Both the position numbers and the translations under genes were made by a program. A stretch of 64,000 bases of DNA from Malachius bipustulatus (lineage: Eukaryota; Arthropoda; Insecta; Coleoptera; Melyridae): positions 54,058,404 to 54,122,403 of the forward strand of contig OU342633.1 of assembly GCA_910589415.1 (NCBI GenBank), given 5' to 3'. Shown in pieces: positions 49,461 through 61,159 of the stretch. Positions within the stretch are counted from its first letter, which is position 1; each line of letters begins with the position of its first letter. Under the pieces are notes generated by a model. That model made no database searches, was not told where the DNA came from, and was given only the letters and a program-made list of their open reading frames with translations.

Positions 49461-50800
49461 TAGGTACTTAATTCAGAGACATTCTATTCTAAAAAGCTTC
49501 CATTTAATAAGGAACCTGGTAATAAAATATTTACGCTTAAATTATTATATGCGCCTCGCTACATTTTCGTTGTTTACGTGGAATTAATAAATAAACATCA
49601 AGCACTCGCTTCATTTAGCGCGTATCCGAGACATAAAGTAATCTACAAGATCACGTTTATCCGAAGAGAATCCGGGTTATTCCAGCAGGTAAATGCACGA
49701 TGACTTCATTTTCCCATTAATTGTGCATGAATCGTCTTTCGCCTATTGCCTTATTCTAAAGAAGGGTATAGTGTGTTAATTTGAAACTCTTACCCTCACC
49801 TATATTCTCTCGGCAACAGGGGACGATTGCGAAAATCTCTAACGATAACGGACAATTTTGGCCATTGAAAACAGCTTACCATCTAACCTCTGGTATCTCC
49901 TACAGGATCCTAGTGAATAAAATTTGACTTTACCTTACTGTCTTCGTTAAAAATAAAAAAGCAGTTGATTCGTTCGTTATGTTTTTTTTTTTTTTTGAAG
50001 TAACAGTTTTGGTGCAGATTTAGCATTGATGATACTGACTCTACAGGGCTTCCGTTCCGTGATCGACAACCTACCAATCAGTCCCTCAGGGCTCAACCGC
50101 GAGTCCTCTTAGCCTTAGGTGTATCTTGCAGAGAAATTTTCACAGAACTTTGAAGATTAAAAAGTCCCATCCATTCAAAATCAAAATGTTTTCAGCTCAT
50201 GAGTTGAACGAAGGTGTTTCTGATCGTCACCTTAAATATTGTGAATATTTTTTTTCTAGGAAATAATTAGAGTACCTAATGAGAATTCTCACTGGTCCGG
50301 AAATTTGGACATTCAAATACCTCCGAAAACTTTATCCTTAGACCGGGATTTTATTTAACTGTGGAAGGATTAAGTTGAAAGTATTCATTTTAGGAGTTTT
50401 ATACCAACATCCCCCCCTCCCGTGATCAAAATTGTTAAATTATTTTGATAATTTTTTTTTTCAAAATTATATTTCCTCCAGGTTTATGAAATACACCTTT
50501 TTGCAATTGATGTGCAAGAAGGTTTTTAATATTTTAATTCGAAAAGCAAATTTTTCATAATAATAAAAGACACCGTGAATTCATAAAATAATGTAAGAAT
50601 ATAACATGGTGACATGGTAACCTAGTGAAATGCTGTTAACATAACAGCTGATTCGTAGAACAATTTTGAATCTAACTGTGTTTAGATTATGGATTTAGAC
50701 CCATTCTGAATTTGAGAATGTTGAATTGGTCCAAACTGTTATGGTTGTTTCTACTATTTACATGTATAAAGCCGCGTGAAAATAATATATTATGGTTTTG
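49461..50800. other. gene-free stretch
   Basis: Nothing recognisable as a gene. The phrase TTGATGTGCAAGAAGGTTTTT near 50498 recurs as TTGATGCGCAAGAAGGTTTTT near 55991, pointing to a shared dispersed repeat. Confidence 0.3.
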
Positions 50801-52570
50801 CTATAATTTGATTACCTTATCATGTTATTGAAACATATTATTATAAACATTAAAAAGTTTAGTTTGCATAGAAATTTGCAAGGTTATTGCAATGTAAATA
50901 ACACATATTTATACTGGGTGTTAGCTAAACATGAGGCAAAAATTCAGAAGGTTGTTCTGTGAACCATTCTAAGAATATTTTTTCCATTGATGATTTTAAA
51001 AAATCCACTTTTTTTCGAAGAGAAAATTTTTCGACAATTACAACAATTTATTATCAAAAACTACATGTAATGGATGCAAGAATCCGTTCGTCTTCTCATG
51101 CATTGACTGTTCGATTCTTTTAAAAACATCAGGATCGAAACCTATCGAGTTACAACCAGCAATGATCGCAGAAAGCGTTACAACCCTGAAAGCGTTGCCT
51201 GTGATATGGATACAACTAATATGTACTCCCTAAAAATTTTCCAAACAACAAAATGGCTTAAAGTAAAAGTATTTGTAGTTCTTCGAGTAGAAGTACACGG
51301 ATCCTCCTCTATCATGTCAAGCCCAGTGCAGTACCTAATTCTTTTATACAGATTACATTATTAATTTACAAAATATAAACATTTGTTTTGTCGAAAATTT
51401 TTCTCGCCCTGTATCTTTGAAATAAAGCGGATTTTCCAAAATTAAAAATTAAAGGATAAAATATTTTTAAAGTATATTATATGTAGTCAGAAACGACCCT
51501 ATGCATTTTTGCCCTAAATGCTTAACTAACATCCTGTGTAAGCAATAAGGAAATTTAGATTTCAAGTATAGTAGAAATGAAAACTTCATGGCTTATCAAG
51601 TTAAACTCTGAACTTTTCTAATTCGGATATTTATGAAGATATATAAAAATGGTAACATACAATATCTCTACACAATACATATTAGTATATCGACTATTTT
51701 AGTTCTTTAAGAATAAGCAGTGTAGAATGATGTTCTCGGAATTAACTTTGCGCTTAATTGCAATTTTCGTCAGTCAAATCACATCAAAAGATATTACGTT
51801 TCATAATGTGGAAATAAAACCGTGTTACTCGTTTCAACCTTGCAATAAGATAACCATAGTAGAGGGTGAAAGGATTAGGGATTTTATTCCCAGAAATAGC
51901 TCGGTTATTGGTATTAGGGAACAAAATATACCAATCCTGTATAAAAATTCTTTTGGAGATATGGCTACGGTGGAAGTTTTGAATTTGAGTAATAATTCTA
52001 TAAGTGAAATTAGACCAGGTAAGACTCAAATAGTAAACATATTAGTAATAAATATAAAATTGAATTAATTAAAGGTGCCTTCACTGGATCGTCAAATCTA
52101 CGGCAAATAGACTTGCAAAACAATAAAATTGAAGAAGTGAAGGCTGGAGTATTCAACAACTTGAATCTTATTACTTACCTTTCGTTATCTATGAATTCAA
52201 TATCGAAAATTGATAGTAGTGCTTTCGACAATATGCCTTCTCTTAATGCAATATTCTTAGGTGATAACAAAATTTCAACTTGGGACTCAAATTGGTTCCG
52301 AAACTGTCCCACACTAAATCTAATATCTTTGTGTGGCAATGAAATTAAATATTTACCTAGCAAAGGCTTTGCGGGTATGTTGGAAAACATGGATGCTCAG
52401 ATCGAAGATGATTCAACGGGCTCCCAAGAACATTTGGATTCGATAAGGGAAGTTAGAAATATTTGGATAACCGACAATCCAATTAGCAGTATAGAAAAGG
52501 ATTTCTTGGATGGGATATACGCAAGGGAATTCACGTTTAATGACAATAATATTGAGTGTTTTGAAGATTC
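50801..52570. repeat. segmental duplication, copy A (copy B at 59305-62620)
   Basis: From ATGGTTTTGCTATAATTTGA through the LRR gene, the text runs in parallel with copy B. Shared markers include ACAACAATTTATTATCAAAA, GATGCAAGAATCC, GATATGGATACAACTAATAT, CTCCTCTATCATGTCAAGCC, TCTACACAATACA and both LRR exons with their intron. Copy A has a deletion at about 51172 that removes most of a transposase relic still present in copy B. The duplicated unit is in direct orientation, about 9 kb apart. Confidence 0.85.
51642..51648 (+). promoter_or_regulatory. TATA-like box of the LRR gene
   Basis: TATAAAA lies 79 nt before the start codon, in text otherwise conserved with copy B. Copy B lacks exactly this 10-bp stretch (GAAGATAGTAAC instead of GAAGATATATAAAAATGGTA). 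Confidence 0.45.
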
Positions 52571-52742
52571 TAATTTTCAAGTCCTTACAGAACATTTAAA
52601 TGTAACTAGTTTTGTTGGTGATCTTATGAACTGTGATTGCATTCATCGCCTGAAAAAAATATGTGATGAAAATAATAAACATGTAACTATTTCTGACCAT
52701 TATTTAATTAAATCTAAATGTTCAAATGAAACTGTAAATTGA
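51727..52742 (+). CDS. secreted leucine-rich-repeat protein, two exons
   Basis: Exon 1 is 51727-52018 and exon 2 is 52075-52742. They are joined in phase 1 across a 56-bp GT-AG intron that falls inside the first repeat (IRP-G-AFTG). The product is 319 residues. It starts with a hydrophobic stretch (LTLRLIAIFVSQITS) that looks like a signal peptide, followed by an N-cap with two cysteines (KPCYSFQPC). About seven repeats of the 24-residue typical type follow, for example VEVLNLSNNSISEI, LRQIDLQNNKIEEV, YLSLSMNSISKI and LNAIFLGDNKIS. A C-cap with four cysteines (MNCDC...IC...KC) closes it. No membrane anchor or intracellular domain is seen, so it is probably extracellular. Proteins of this build act in immunity, adhesion or, in some plant feeders, as saliva effectors; which applies here is unknown. 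A broken paralogue lies 10 kb downstream. Confidence 0.87.
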
Positions 52743-53540
52743 TTCTACATAAAATACCAATATTAATTTCTGATACCTTATTTTCAATAAAATAGTTTTA
52801 TGTATTTTTAAATATAATTTTTATTTATTTTCACGATTTCCACGGAAATCACGGATAAAATGTTTTTTTGGAAAATTCTAATCGTCAAACGGTTTTTTTT
52901 TTTCATCAAAGAATCACTATACATTCATAGTAAGACGCAATTTTTAGTTTTAGCACTGCCGACTGAAATACGATCGGAACAACAGTACAGGTCGTAAAAT
53001 AATTCGCTGTCTTAAAAAACGTTGAAGAAGTTTTTAATTTCGAAGATTCCAAACCTATGACTTTTCCATGGTTGGGTAGGTACTCGATATTTTTGGTTTT
53101 AGCAACTGGAGTATGGTTTTCTTTCCATGTGAAAGAAAATTTTTCTGGGTAATTAATTACACGATTTAAATGACAGAACTCCCCTTGCAGTGAGATATAT
53201 TTATGTATAAGTATGATGTATATTTATTTATAATTTGTTGTGAATGTCATATTTCTATTCTGTCTTCAGTTAAGCAAGATGTTATTAATAATTATCATGT
53301 TTTTAAATTATATTATAAACATACATTTCATAAAGTAGGTGCTTACTCGATTTAAATTTCAACGTTGAAATTTTACGACTTAGATATTTTACAACCAGTA
53401 AGATAACGTATGCAATCTTTTGTTTTTTCAATCTCATAAGCTAGGGCATTTAGGCATAAGCAGGGCGCTAGGAAAGTTCAAATCACACGACCCTGTACAT
53501 AAGACATACTGTTTTAACCAGTTAAAAATAGCGTTAAAAA
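52743..53540. other. gene-free stretch downstream of the LRR gene
   Basis: Apart from the poly(A) signal nothing was recognised. Confidence 0.3.
52786..52791 (+). terminator. poly(A) signal of the LRR gene
   Basis: AATAAA lies 43 nt after the stop codon of the LRR gene. Confidence 0.6.
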
Positions 53541-53740
53541 CAAACTCTCCTCAGGCTTCGAAATAGATTTTTCTCAAGCTGGCCCTGGAATTCCTAAGTT
53601 TACAGAACGCCGATCGAATGCTATAGATAACAATGTACCTACAGTTGCATCGAAAAATTAGAAAATTTTAATTAGCCATGTAGATATGTATTAAAAATTG
53701 CATAAGAATGAGAACATACAAAATTTTAAAAATTAAGTTT
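53541..53740 (+). pseudogene. decayed copy of the exon-like sequence at 57105
   Basis: After CTCCTCAG the text CTGGCCCTGGAATTCCTAAG, AGAACGCCGATCGAATGCTA and AAAAATTAGA follows the same order as 57140-57225, but the frame has a TAG early and small insertions. Similarity continues about 60 bp past the stop of the intact copy (GTAGATAT...). It is either a duplicated exon that died or part of a dispersed repeat. Confidence 0.45.
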
Positions 53741-53785
53741 ATAATAAAAAAAATAATTCATTGACATTAGTGTCAACGTAATAAT

Positions 53786-53914
53786 AGTATATTATTCAAC
53801 AAGCGCATAATAATAGCTATTATCCACGAAGATGAAATTGCAGCACGAGCCTCTGGCGAGTGCTGTAACATCTAAATGGATAATAGCCATTATGCGCGAG
53901 TGGAATACTATACT
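53786..53914. repeat. hairpin MITE (about 130 bp)
   Basis: The outer arms CAAGCGCATAATAATAGCTA then TTATCCA and, in reverse complement, CTCGCGCATAATGGCTATTA then TCCA pair. An inner pair CAGCACGAGCC/GGCGAGTGCTG forms the tip. The start CAACAAGCGCATAA is shared with the hairpin at 24851. Confidence 0.65.
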
Positions 53915-54314
53915 TTATCTACGAGTATACTTGAATAAAAATAATTTCACTTACGGTAGAATTAAATTTTTATGTAAAAAAGTTTTATGGATTGCAGTTT
54001 TATTTATTAAAAACTATGGTTCTCTTTAAGTAAATAATTTGGTTATTGAAATATTGCAAAAGTACAGAAAATATTAGATACCTACTTCACTGTCGACTGA
54101 GAATTTGTAAAATAACTTTAAAAGGAGAAAAATTACAAAATCAAGGTGAAAGATTTCGTCGCGCATCGTATTTCATTTTAGTGTATTTTTTAACAAAAAA
54201 ATACACTATTGAGGACGACATCACTTTTCGAAAATCACCCAAACTCATCAAATGTCCACCGATCATGACCCCCAGATCACGAAAAAGTGGTTTTCCAAAA
54301 TTCACCTGCCCACG

Positions 54315-54354
<40 letters not shown>

Positions 54355-54368
54355 ATATTTATATATTT
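54315..54368. repeat. TA microsatellite
   Basis: An uninterrupted (TA)n run is followed by TTTATA variants. Confidence 0.9.
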
Positions 54369-55690
54369 CTCCAAAATCGCGAAATTTCGATTTTCAAAAC
54401 GCTCCTGTAGCTTTATCTTTCAAGATTAGTGAACGAAATTTTGGATTCTTGTAAATCCTTGGAATGACGTTAGATTTTCGTTGAAAAAATTTCCAAAAGT
54501 CCCATCACTTCTACAGGGTGTCCCTTCAAAGTTCCAGACATCCGGTTCTTGTGGTATCATTTCAGGTCGCAGTTTTGAATCTAGGAGGCTGAAATTTTTG
54601 TGGGAGTAAGATATCCACAAGGAGTGGTCTGGTATTGTACTTGAGCAAAATCGGCCAAGCCGTTTCAAAATGGCAGCCATTTGAATTTTTGGAAAATTTG
54701 CTATTTTTTGAGTCCCTGTATGAGCAAGATGGCAATAAAACTTTAAAATAAAATTAACAAGATTGGAAGAAAACTATTTGAAATTTGAATTAAAGCAATA
54801 AAATTAGCATTATTTATATTCATAAGCCAGTGGCGTGGGTAGGAAAAGGGTAAAAATGTCTAAATTTCTATAACCGTTTATGAGTTCATTTTCAAAGAAA
54901 TTGAACTGAAATTTTCACAGTAGGCAAGTACACTAATATCCTTTAACCCTTAAAAGTTTCCAGAAGTAAATAAGAAAAATGGCGGAGATATTAATATTTT
55001 TTTCATATGATGTTTATTTCTTTAAAATTTTAAAACCGCTGCTGTAACTTCATATTTAAGGATTAGTGAACGAAATTTTTTACCCTTGTGAAACTTCGAA
55101 ATGACATTTGATTTTCGTAAAAAAATTCCCTAAAGCTGCGCTACTTCTACAGGGTGTCCCTCCAAATTAAAAACAAAAACCGTCTATGAGGCACGGTTTC
55201 TGGTCGCAGTTTTCAATCTAAGGGGCTGAAATTTTTTATGAGTAAGATAGCCGCAAGGAGTCGTCTGGTACTGTATTTGAGTAAAATCGAGCCGTTTCAA
55301 AATGGCGGCCTTTTCAATTTTAGAAAAAATTGCCAGATTTTGAACCCCTATACCTACCTACCTATAAGCAAGTTAGAAAAACAAATTTAAACCAAATTAA
55401 CACGATTGGAAGAAAATTATTTTAAATTTGAGTTAATGCAGTAAAATTTGTATATTTTTCATTAATAAGCCAGTGGCGTGGGTAGGAAAAGGGTAAAAAT
55501 GGCTAAATTTCTATAACCGTTTATGAGCCTTTTTTGAAGGAATTGAGCTGAAGTTTTTCCAGTAGACAACTATACGAATAACCCCTAACTCTGAAAAATT
55601 TCAAGAAGCAAATAAGAAAAATGGCGGAGATATTCGAATATTTTTACATGATGTTTATTCCTCTAAAATTTCAAATTTTCGGTTTTCAAA
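54360..55690. repeat. two tandem copies of a unit of about 638 bp
   Basis: Unit 1 starts near 54401 (TGTAGCTTTATCTTTCAAGA, TTAGTGAACGAAATTTT) and unit 2 near 55039 (TGTAACTTCATATTTAAGGA, TTAGTGAACGAAATTTT). Both carry CTTCTACAGGGTGTCCCT, GGTCGCAGTTTT.AATCTA, GCCGTTTCAAAATGGC, AGCCAGTGGCGTGGGTAGGA and AAAATGGCGGAGATATT in the same order. A third, partial start (CTCTAAAATTTCAAATTTTC) follows at about 55665, and a further trace lies at about 59190. Non-coding; probably transposon-derived. Confidence 0.75.
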
Positions 55691-56970
55691 ATTCCCCTTT
55701 CACTTTTTGCAAATTTATTAAAGGTAGTGTGAAGAATAGCATTTTTTAAGTAAAGTTAGCCAGTGGCGGACACGGGAAAAGGAAAAAAATTTAAAAATTT
55801 GTCAATTTTTTTTTATTTTGTTAAATTTAAAAATCCATTCTAAGACACGTTTTCAAACTAAATGAAATGAAATTTTCTCAGTAAACCACTACGCTAATAT
55901 GACCTGACTATGGAAAATTTCAGAAAGCCAATTTAAAAAGCGGTGAAAATATTCAGAATTGAATCGCATAAAAATACACTATTTCTGCGATTGATGCGCA
56001 AGAAGGTTTTTGATTTTGCAGGCAGTTAACCATTAATTATTGATGCATTTGTTGCTTTTCGCCTATTTATATCAGGTGGCGTATATTATTCAAGATGTTA
56101 TTTTCTTCGAAGAACGTATCCTGCATTATTTTGTTTATAATAATTTTAAGTTTAATTTTTATAATACAATAGTATTGTAAAATTGAAACTAAACATAAAC
56201 AAATGTGAATGTTAGGTTATCGTGATTAGCTGTCACTACTGTCAGTCGAATAAATCTATTGGCAGCGTTCCAAAGGCATCAGCTTTCACAGCGGTTGACT
56301 AGGGCTTTATAACTATACGCATTGTTATTAAAACATGTTCATTTTAGTATTATGATAAGTAGCTTCGTATGCTATAGTAGTTGAAAGATCAAAATCATCC
56401 TAATATTCTGCGACTTTCATATTTTTATAACGTTTTATTAAACGTAAAATAAACGTTTAGGGACTCTACTTTCACGTCAGTGGACCACTGACAGTAGGCA
56501 ATAGTTTGAATCTGCCAAACGTATGACAGAATAGGGCGGTAAAGTTAAACAATTGACATTAACGATTGAATAATGAGCTCATTGTTCAATCGACCTGACA
56601 CTATTATTCGATAGGGCAATAGTAATGCATGACATTACTTCGTTAAAATTAGACTAATAATAGTTGATTTGTTATCTAATAGGAGTAGATAAAACCTTTT
56701 TTTTTTACCTCCTGTTCAGTTTAATTGGGTAGTTTGACTCATCATTCAGTCCACAAAAATTTGCAGGGAGAACGTTTGTTTAAAAATTAAAAATTGAAAA
56801 ATAATTTAGCCCGGTCCTGAAAAAAACACAAAATGACAGCAACGATGTTATTAAAGAAATGTTAACTTAGGCTTTACTTATTTTACTCAAAATATCTGCA
56901 GTTTTATAACGTTTATTTTAAATTATAAAGCATATAAATCATATTATGTATAAGATACTTACATCATGGT
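55691..56970. other. gene-free stretch
   Basis: It holds the palindrome at 56563-56592 and repeat traces at 55990-56015 (shared with 50498). No gene was recognised. Confidence 0.3.
56563..56592. repeat. 30-bp near-perfect palindrome
   Basis: CGATTGAATAATGAG is followed immediately by CTCATTGTTCAATCG, its reverse complement but for one position. There is no spacer. Confidence 0.7.
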
Positions 56971-57104
56971 GTGGCTTTTCAGTTTTGGTCACGTTCGATC
57001 TTTTATAAAAAATTTCATGAAAGTGTGACAAAAATTTCACATAGGTACACAGTTTTCATTGTCTGTTTGTGTCGTTTGAAAACCAACCGCATACAGGCTG
57101 AGCT

Positions 57105-57228
57105 TCTTAGTGAGGAACTCTCCCAATCAATTTATCTTAAGCCGGTCCTGGAACTTCTAAGTTTAGAGAACGCCGACCGAATGCTAGATAAAAGTGAACA
57201 GTTGCACCCAAAAATTAGACAATTCTAA
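57105..57228 (+). CDS. possible terminal exon of unknown gene
   Basis: After an acceptor-like CCGCATACAG the frame reads ELLSEELSQSIYLKPVLELL then ENADRMLDKSEQLHPKIRQF and stops. It is amphipathic and coding-like, and the open frame extends upstream to 56971. I do not recognise the family. A decayed copy lies at 53541-53740. It may be the last exon of a gene whose other exons are diverged, or a fragment of a mobile element ORF. Confidence 0.3.
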
Positions 57229-58854
57229 TAATCCGTGTAGATATTATTATAGCCGAATGAATATTTTAAAAAATTCACAAAAATATATTACATAACAGAA
57301 AAGGGAGCTAACACTTTTTGAGGTGTTTGAGTCACATAGTTCCCTTTAACGGTAGAACTGTGAGAAGTTCCTCATTGCTCACCCTGTATTTTCAAAAGTT
57401 ACAGTTTATTCAGTTCGTGATTAAAATTTAAATCAATTCATTCGCCGTCTTTTATTCGTGATTAATGGAAATAAATGGAAATTGTGACAATAATAATTGT
57501 CAAATTGTTTGCGAGAAATTTCAGATTTTCTATGAATAAAGCAAGCGTTGCGTAAGAGGCACAATGTTCTTTTGCGGTTGATAGTGCAAGCGGGAGGGAG
57601 ATTTTCCTTATGTTAATGTGGAAACTCTACCTCGCTGCATTTTTGCATACGCTTTTTGGAACACCTCAGTGTCCCAAATGCACAAAAGTATACAATTTTT
57701 GCGTTACGGGGAGAGCGAGAGGGGTCTGAAAGATGCAGAATTTGTTTTAAAGACAAATGGTAAATTAATAATTTGTTAATAGGATTGAAAAGCTGCTTCT
57801 GTTGCTGTAGTGATACATTTTTAGTCTGTTGAGCCATTTTCCAGGAATTTCGGGAGATGTTTTCAGTTTGTAGTATTTTTTTTTTGAGTACATTTGGCTG
57901 TGATTTTAAAATTGGATTTTTTTTTTTTGATTTTCGATGTTCTTGTTTGTTGTAATTATTATTGTTGAGGTCAATTCAATTTCTAAAATTATAACACAAA
58001 ATAACATTTTCCTGTTTTCTCAAAAATGATTAAACAGACCTAAAATTAAAACAACTGCAACAGACGCAGTTAAAAACAAAGAAGCCAATAAATTATGCAA
58101 TAAGTATACATAGATAATGTTGTAACAAAATTGCGTTCCCAAATAACTCTTAAATATGATTATCTAATTACCAGTCAAAATAAATAACAATTTTTATAAT
58201 AATATCTATACTATTTTTCATGGAGCTATTAGATAGTGTACAAGTATATACAGGTTGTCCCATTTATGATTCAAAACAGTGTGTGGGTACCTACCTAGCG
58301 TTAAAGTAATGTGAATTTGTCGTTTAAAAAAAAATAAGTTTTTTTTTCTTAAACGCCAGTTGACTGAAATTCAGGGTGTTGAAGATCTCTGCAAAAAATT
58401 ATAAATTCGGCTATAACTCAGAATTGAAGCGATATTTTTTTGCAAACTCATTTCTAACATTTTTATTCATTCCTGACCTGATAGTACTTACAAAAGAAAA
58501 AGTTGAAAATTGGCATATATAGAAAATTAAACCTTTGTTTGGAAAAATTTACTACTTTTGCTTTTGGAGTTGTTAAAAATGTTTGGTGAAGTTCGCAAAA
58601 AATAGTAGGAATATTATGTTACTAGAAGTAGAAGGCAGTCATTTTGTGTTGAGTTCAACTGTTAATTATTGCAATTCAGTGAAACATAAAAGGTGCATTC
58701 AAGTCGAGTGACACACGATTTTATCCGCAAGCTTATAGTGTTTATAGTAGCTAACATAACATTTTCAACTTCAAAACACCTCAAATCACTCAAATTACGT
58801 TGCAATTGATTATGACAACTAAAAAATCATCGCACTCAGATATGAACTAAACTG
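57229..58854. other. gene-free stretch
   Basis: No gene was recognised. The text at 58250-58620 (CAGGTTGTCCCATTTATGAT and GGCTATAACTCAGAATTGAA) has the style of old transposon ends. Confidence 0.3.
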
Positions 58855-59045
58855 TCTCTTGATATTTCTCCACAATTCTACAAGAGCGTCCCATGTCAGT
58901 GCGATCTAAATCCTGTAACCTACGTTCCCTCCATCTTCCATCCAACATCCAACAAACGTCGAATCGCTGAGAAGAGCTCGAAACATGTGACAATGATACG
59001 AAAACCGTACAAAACTAAAGCCCAGGGAGAGATTGGTATCATTGA
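58855..59045 (+). repeat. dispersed repeat, copy 2 (copy 1 at 7030-7195)
   Basis: See copy 1: CCACAATTCTACAAGAGCGT, TACGTTCC, ATCTTCCATCCAA, GTCGAAT and GGGAGATTGGTATCATTGA occur in the same order. Confidence 0.5.
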
Positions 59046-60019
59046 ACGAGGTATGTTATGATAAATTGTGGTATTTGCATGGGAACGCTCGATGAAAAAT
59101 ATATTTTTTGGATGAAATTGAGAATGTTACAGAAGTAAGTATTGAAAATAGCCTAGGTATTCAAATTTCTTATTTGAGGTTTATTTCTCTAAAATTTAAA
59201 ATTTTCGATTTTTAAAACTCGCCTGTAGCTTTGTTTTTCAAGATAAGTGCAGAAAATTTTGCAACCTTTTAGAACATTATTACATTATTAGAATATTACG
59301 GAATATGGTTTGATTATCTTATCATGTTATTAAAACATTTTATTATAAACATTAAGAAGTATGGGCAGTAAACAGAGATTTTCAAGGTTATTGTAAATAA
59401 CACATAATTTTACAGGGTATGTTAGTTATGCATGAGACAAAAATTAAGATGGTTGTTCTACAATTCTAATAATATTTTGTCTTTTGATGATTTTTGAAAG
59501 TCTACTTCATTTCGAAGAGTAAATTTTTCTACAATTACAACAATTTATTATCAAAAACTATATACATGCAAACTTCGGTAATCTACACGAACCGCTGGAA
59601 ATGACTACCTACGGCTTGGATGCAAGAATCCACTTGTCTTCTCATGCATCGACTGTTCGATTCTTTCAAAAACATCAGGATCGATTCCTTTCGAGTTACA
59701 ACAGGCAATGATCCGATTTATTAAATCTTCTACATTTTACATTGTACTGTAAACTAATGACTTTAACTGGCCCCATAGGAAGTCTGGGGATCATGAATAA
59801 TCAAGTTGCATTTCCTGTTGCATATATGGAACATCCTCTAGAAATTGAGGTAGCGTTTGTTCGAAAAAGTCTGCGATATATCTCACTAGTACCTAAGTCG
59901 TCCGGGTAGAATTAGCCAGTCACCCACAATAATTATTCCAACCCAAACTTTCAATGAGAACTAATGTACAAAACGATCTTCAAGTGCCACATTAGGATTT
60001 TCTTTAACCCATACATATA

Positions 60020-61159
60020 CCGGGTGTCCCAGACTTAATTGACCAGGCCATATCTCATATAACAGGTTGAGATAATCGAGCCGAATAAAAAGCATATTAT
60101 TATAATTTTTCAAGCTGTATAACATGACAGCATGAAAACAACCCCCACTTCAACATCCCCTAAGTTACAGCCCCCACCCTTAAAAAAATGAATAGCACCC
60201 TGTATATATTTTTGTATATTCAAAACCAGTATTCGATTGTCTATTCAGATGATTTTTCAGATTCAAAATTGGTTGAGAAATAACCAAGAAAGAGTTCATC
60301 AAGGTGGTCATGACTTTTTATCTTAGCTTTCGCTGGATGACTTTTGCTGTCAAAATTTATCAATATTTTGGTCATAGTTTTTAATTAGCAGGTCACAGTC
60401 ATAATTGTACATAATTGTCATAATTAACAGGCAGGTGATAGTTATTGTTATAATTAAAGTCCAAACAATTTATTTAATAATTCTGATTTATTGGGAAATT
60501 TTAAAAAATAAAACAAGAGACAAAGTACTTAATCATGAACCTTAATTATGACTGTGACCTGCTAATTAAAAACTATGACCAAACTATTGATAAATTTTGA
60601 CAGCTAAAGTCATTCAGAGAAAGTTCAGATAAAAAGTCATGACCATCTTGATGAACCTTTTCTAGGTTATTTCTCAACCAATTTTGAATTTGAAAAATCA
60701 TCCGAATAGAGAATCGAATACTGGTTTTGTGGGATCCGCGCCACTGGCAACCCAACTGGATGATGAGAGAAACGAGGAAGGGCCCAGAGGAGAGGCAGTT
60801 CAACCCAGATTTTTGAGCCGGAAAGACGGTACATTATTTCACGAGTAAACATTCAATCATTTATCAATAACTCTGTTCTATTTTTATTCTAATCAATACA
60901 TTATTATTAATCAAGTGTGTTTTAAGAAGGCCTCATAGTCAAAATCCTACAGTTTTGAATATACAAAAATATATACAGGGCGCTATTAATTTTTTAAAGG
61001 GTGGGGGCTGTAACTTGGGGGATGTTGGAATGGGGGTTGTTTTCATGCTGTCATGTTATATAGCTTGAAAAATTATAATATGAGTATCTTTTATTAGGCT
61101 CGATTATCTCAACCTGTATTATGAGATATGGCCTGGTCAATTAAGTTTGGCACACCCGG
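60020..61159. mobile_element. foldback element, 1.14 kb, TATA target duplication
   Basis: The ends CCGGGTGTCCCAGACTTAAT (left) and, in reverse complement, CCGGGTGTGCCAAACTTAAT (right) are flanked by TATA (60016-60019 and 61160-61163). The two halves are reverse complements almost to the middle (left arm to about 60406, right arm from about 60543) once the extra 222-bp piece in the right arm is removed. The element interrupts the transposase relic, so it is younger than that. There is no coding capacity. A TA or 4-bp TATA duplication cannot be told apart here. Confidence 0.85.
60730..60951. mobile_element. 222-bp TG...CA insertion, probable solo LTR
   Basis: This block is present only in the right arm of the foldback element and absent from the left arm, so it is a clean insertion. 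It begins TGGGATCC, ends CCTACA and is flanked by GTTTTG on both sides (60724-60729 and 60952-60957). TG...CA ends with a short target duplication fit a solo LTR, though the length is small; a TRIM or similar is possible. Confidence 0.6.
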
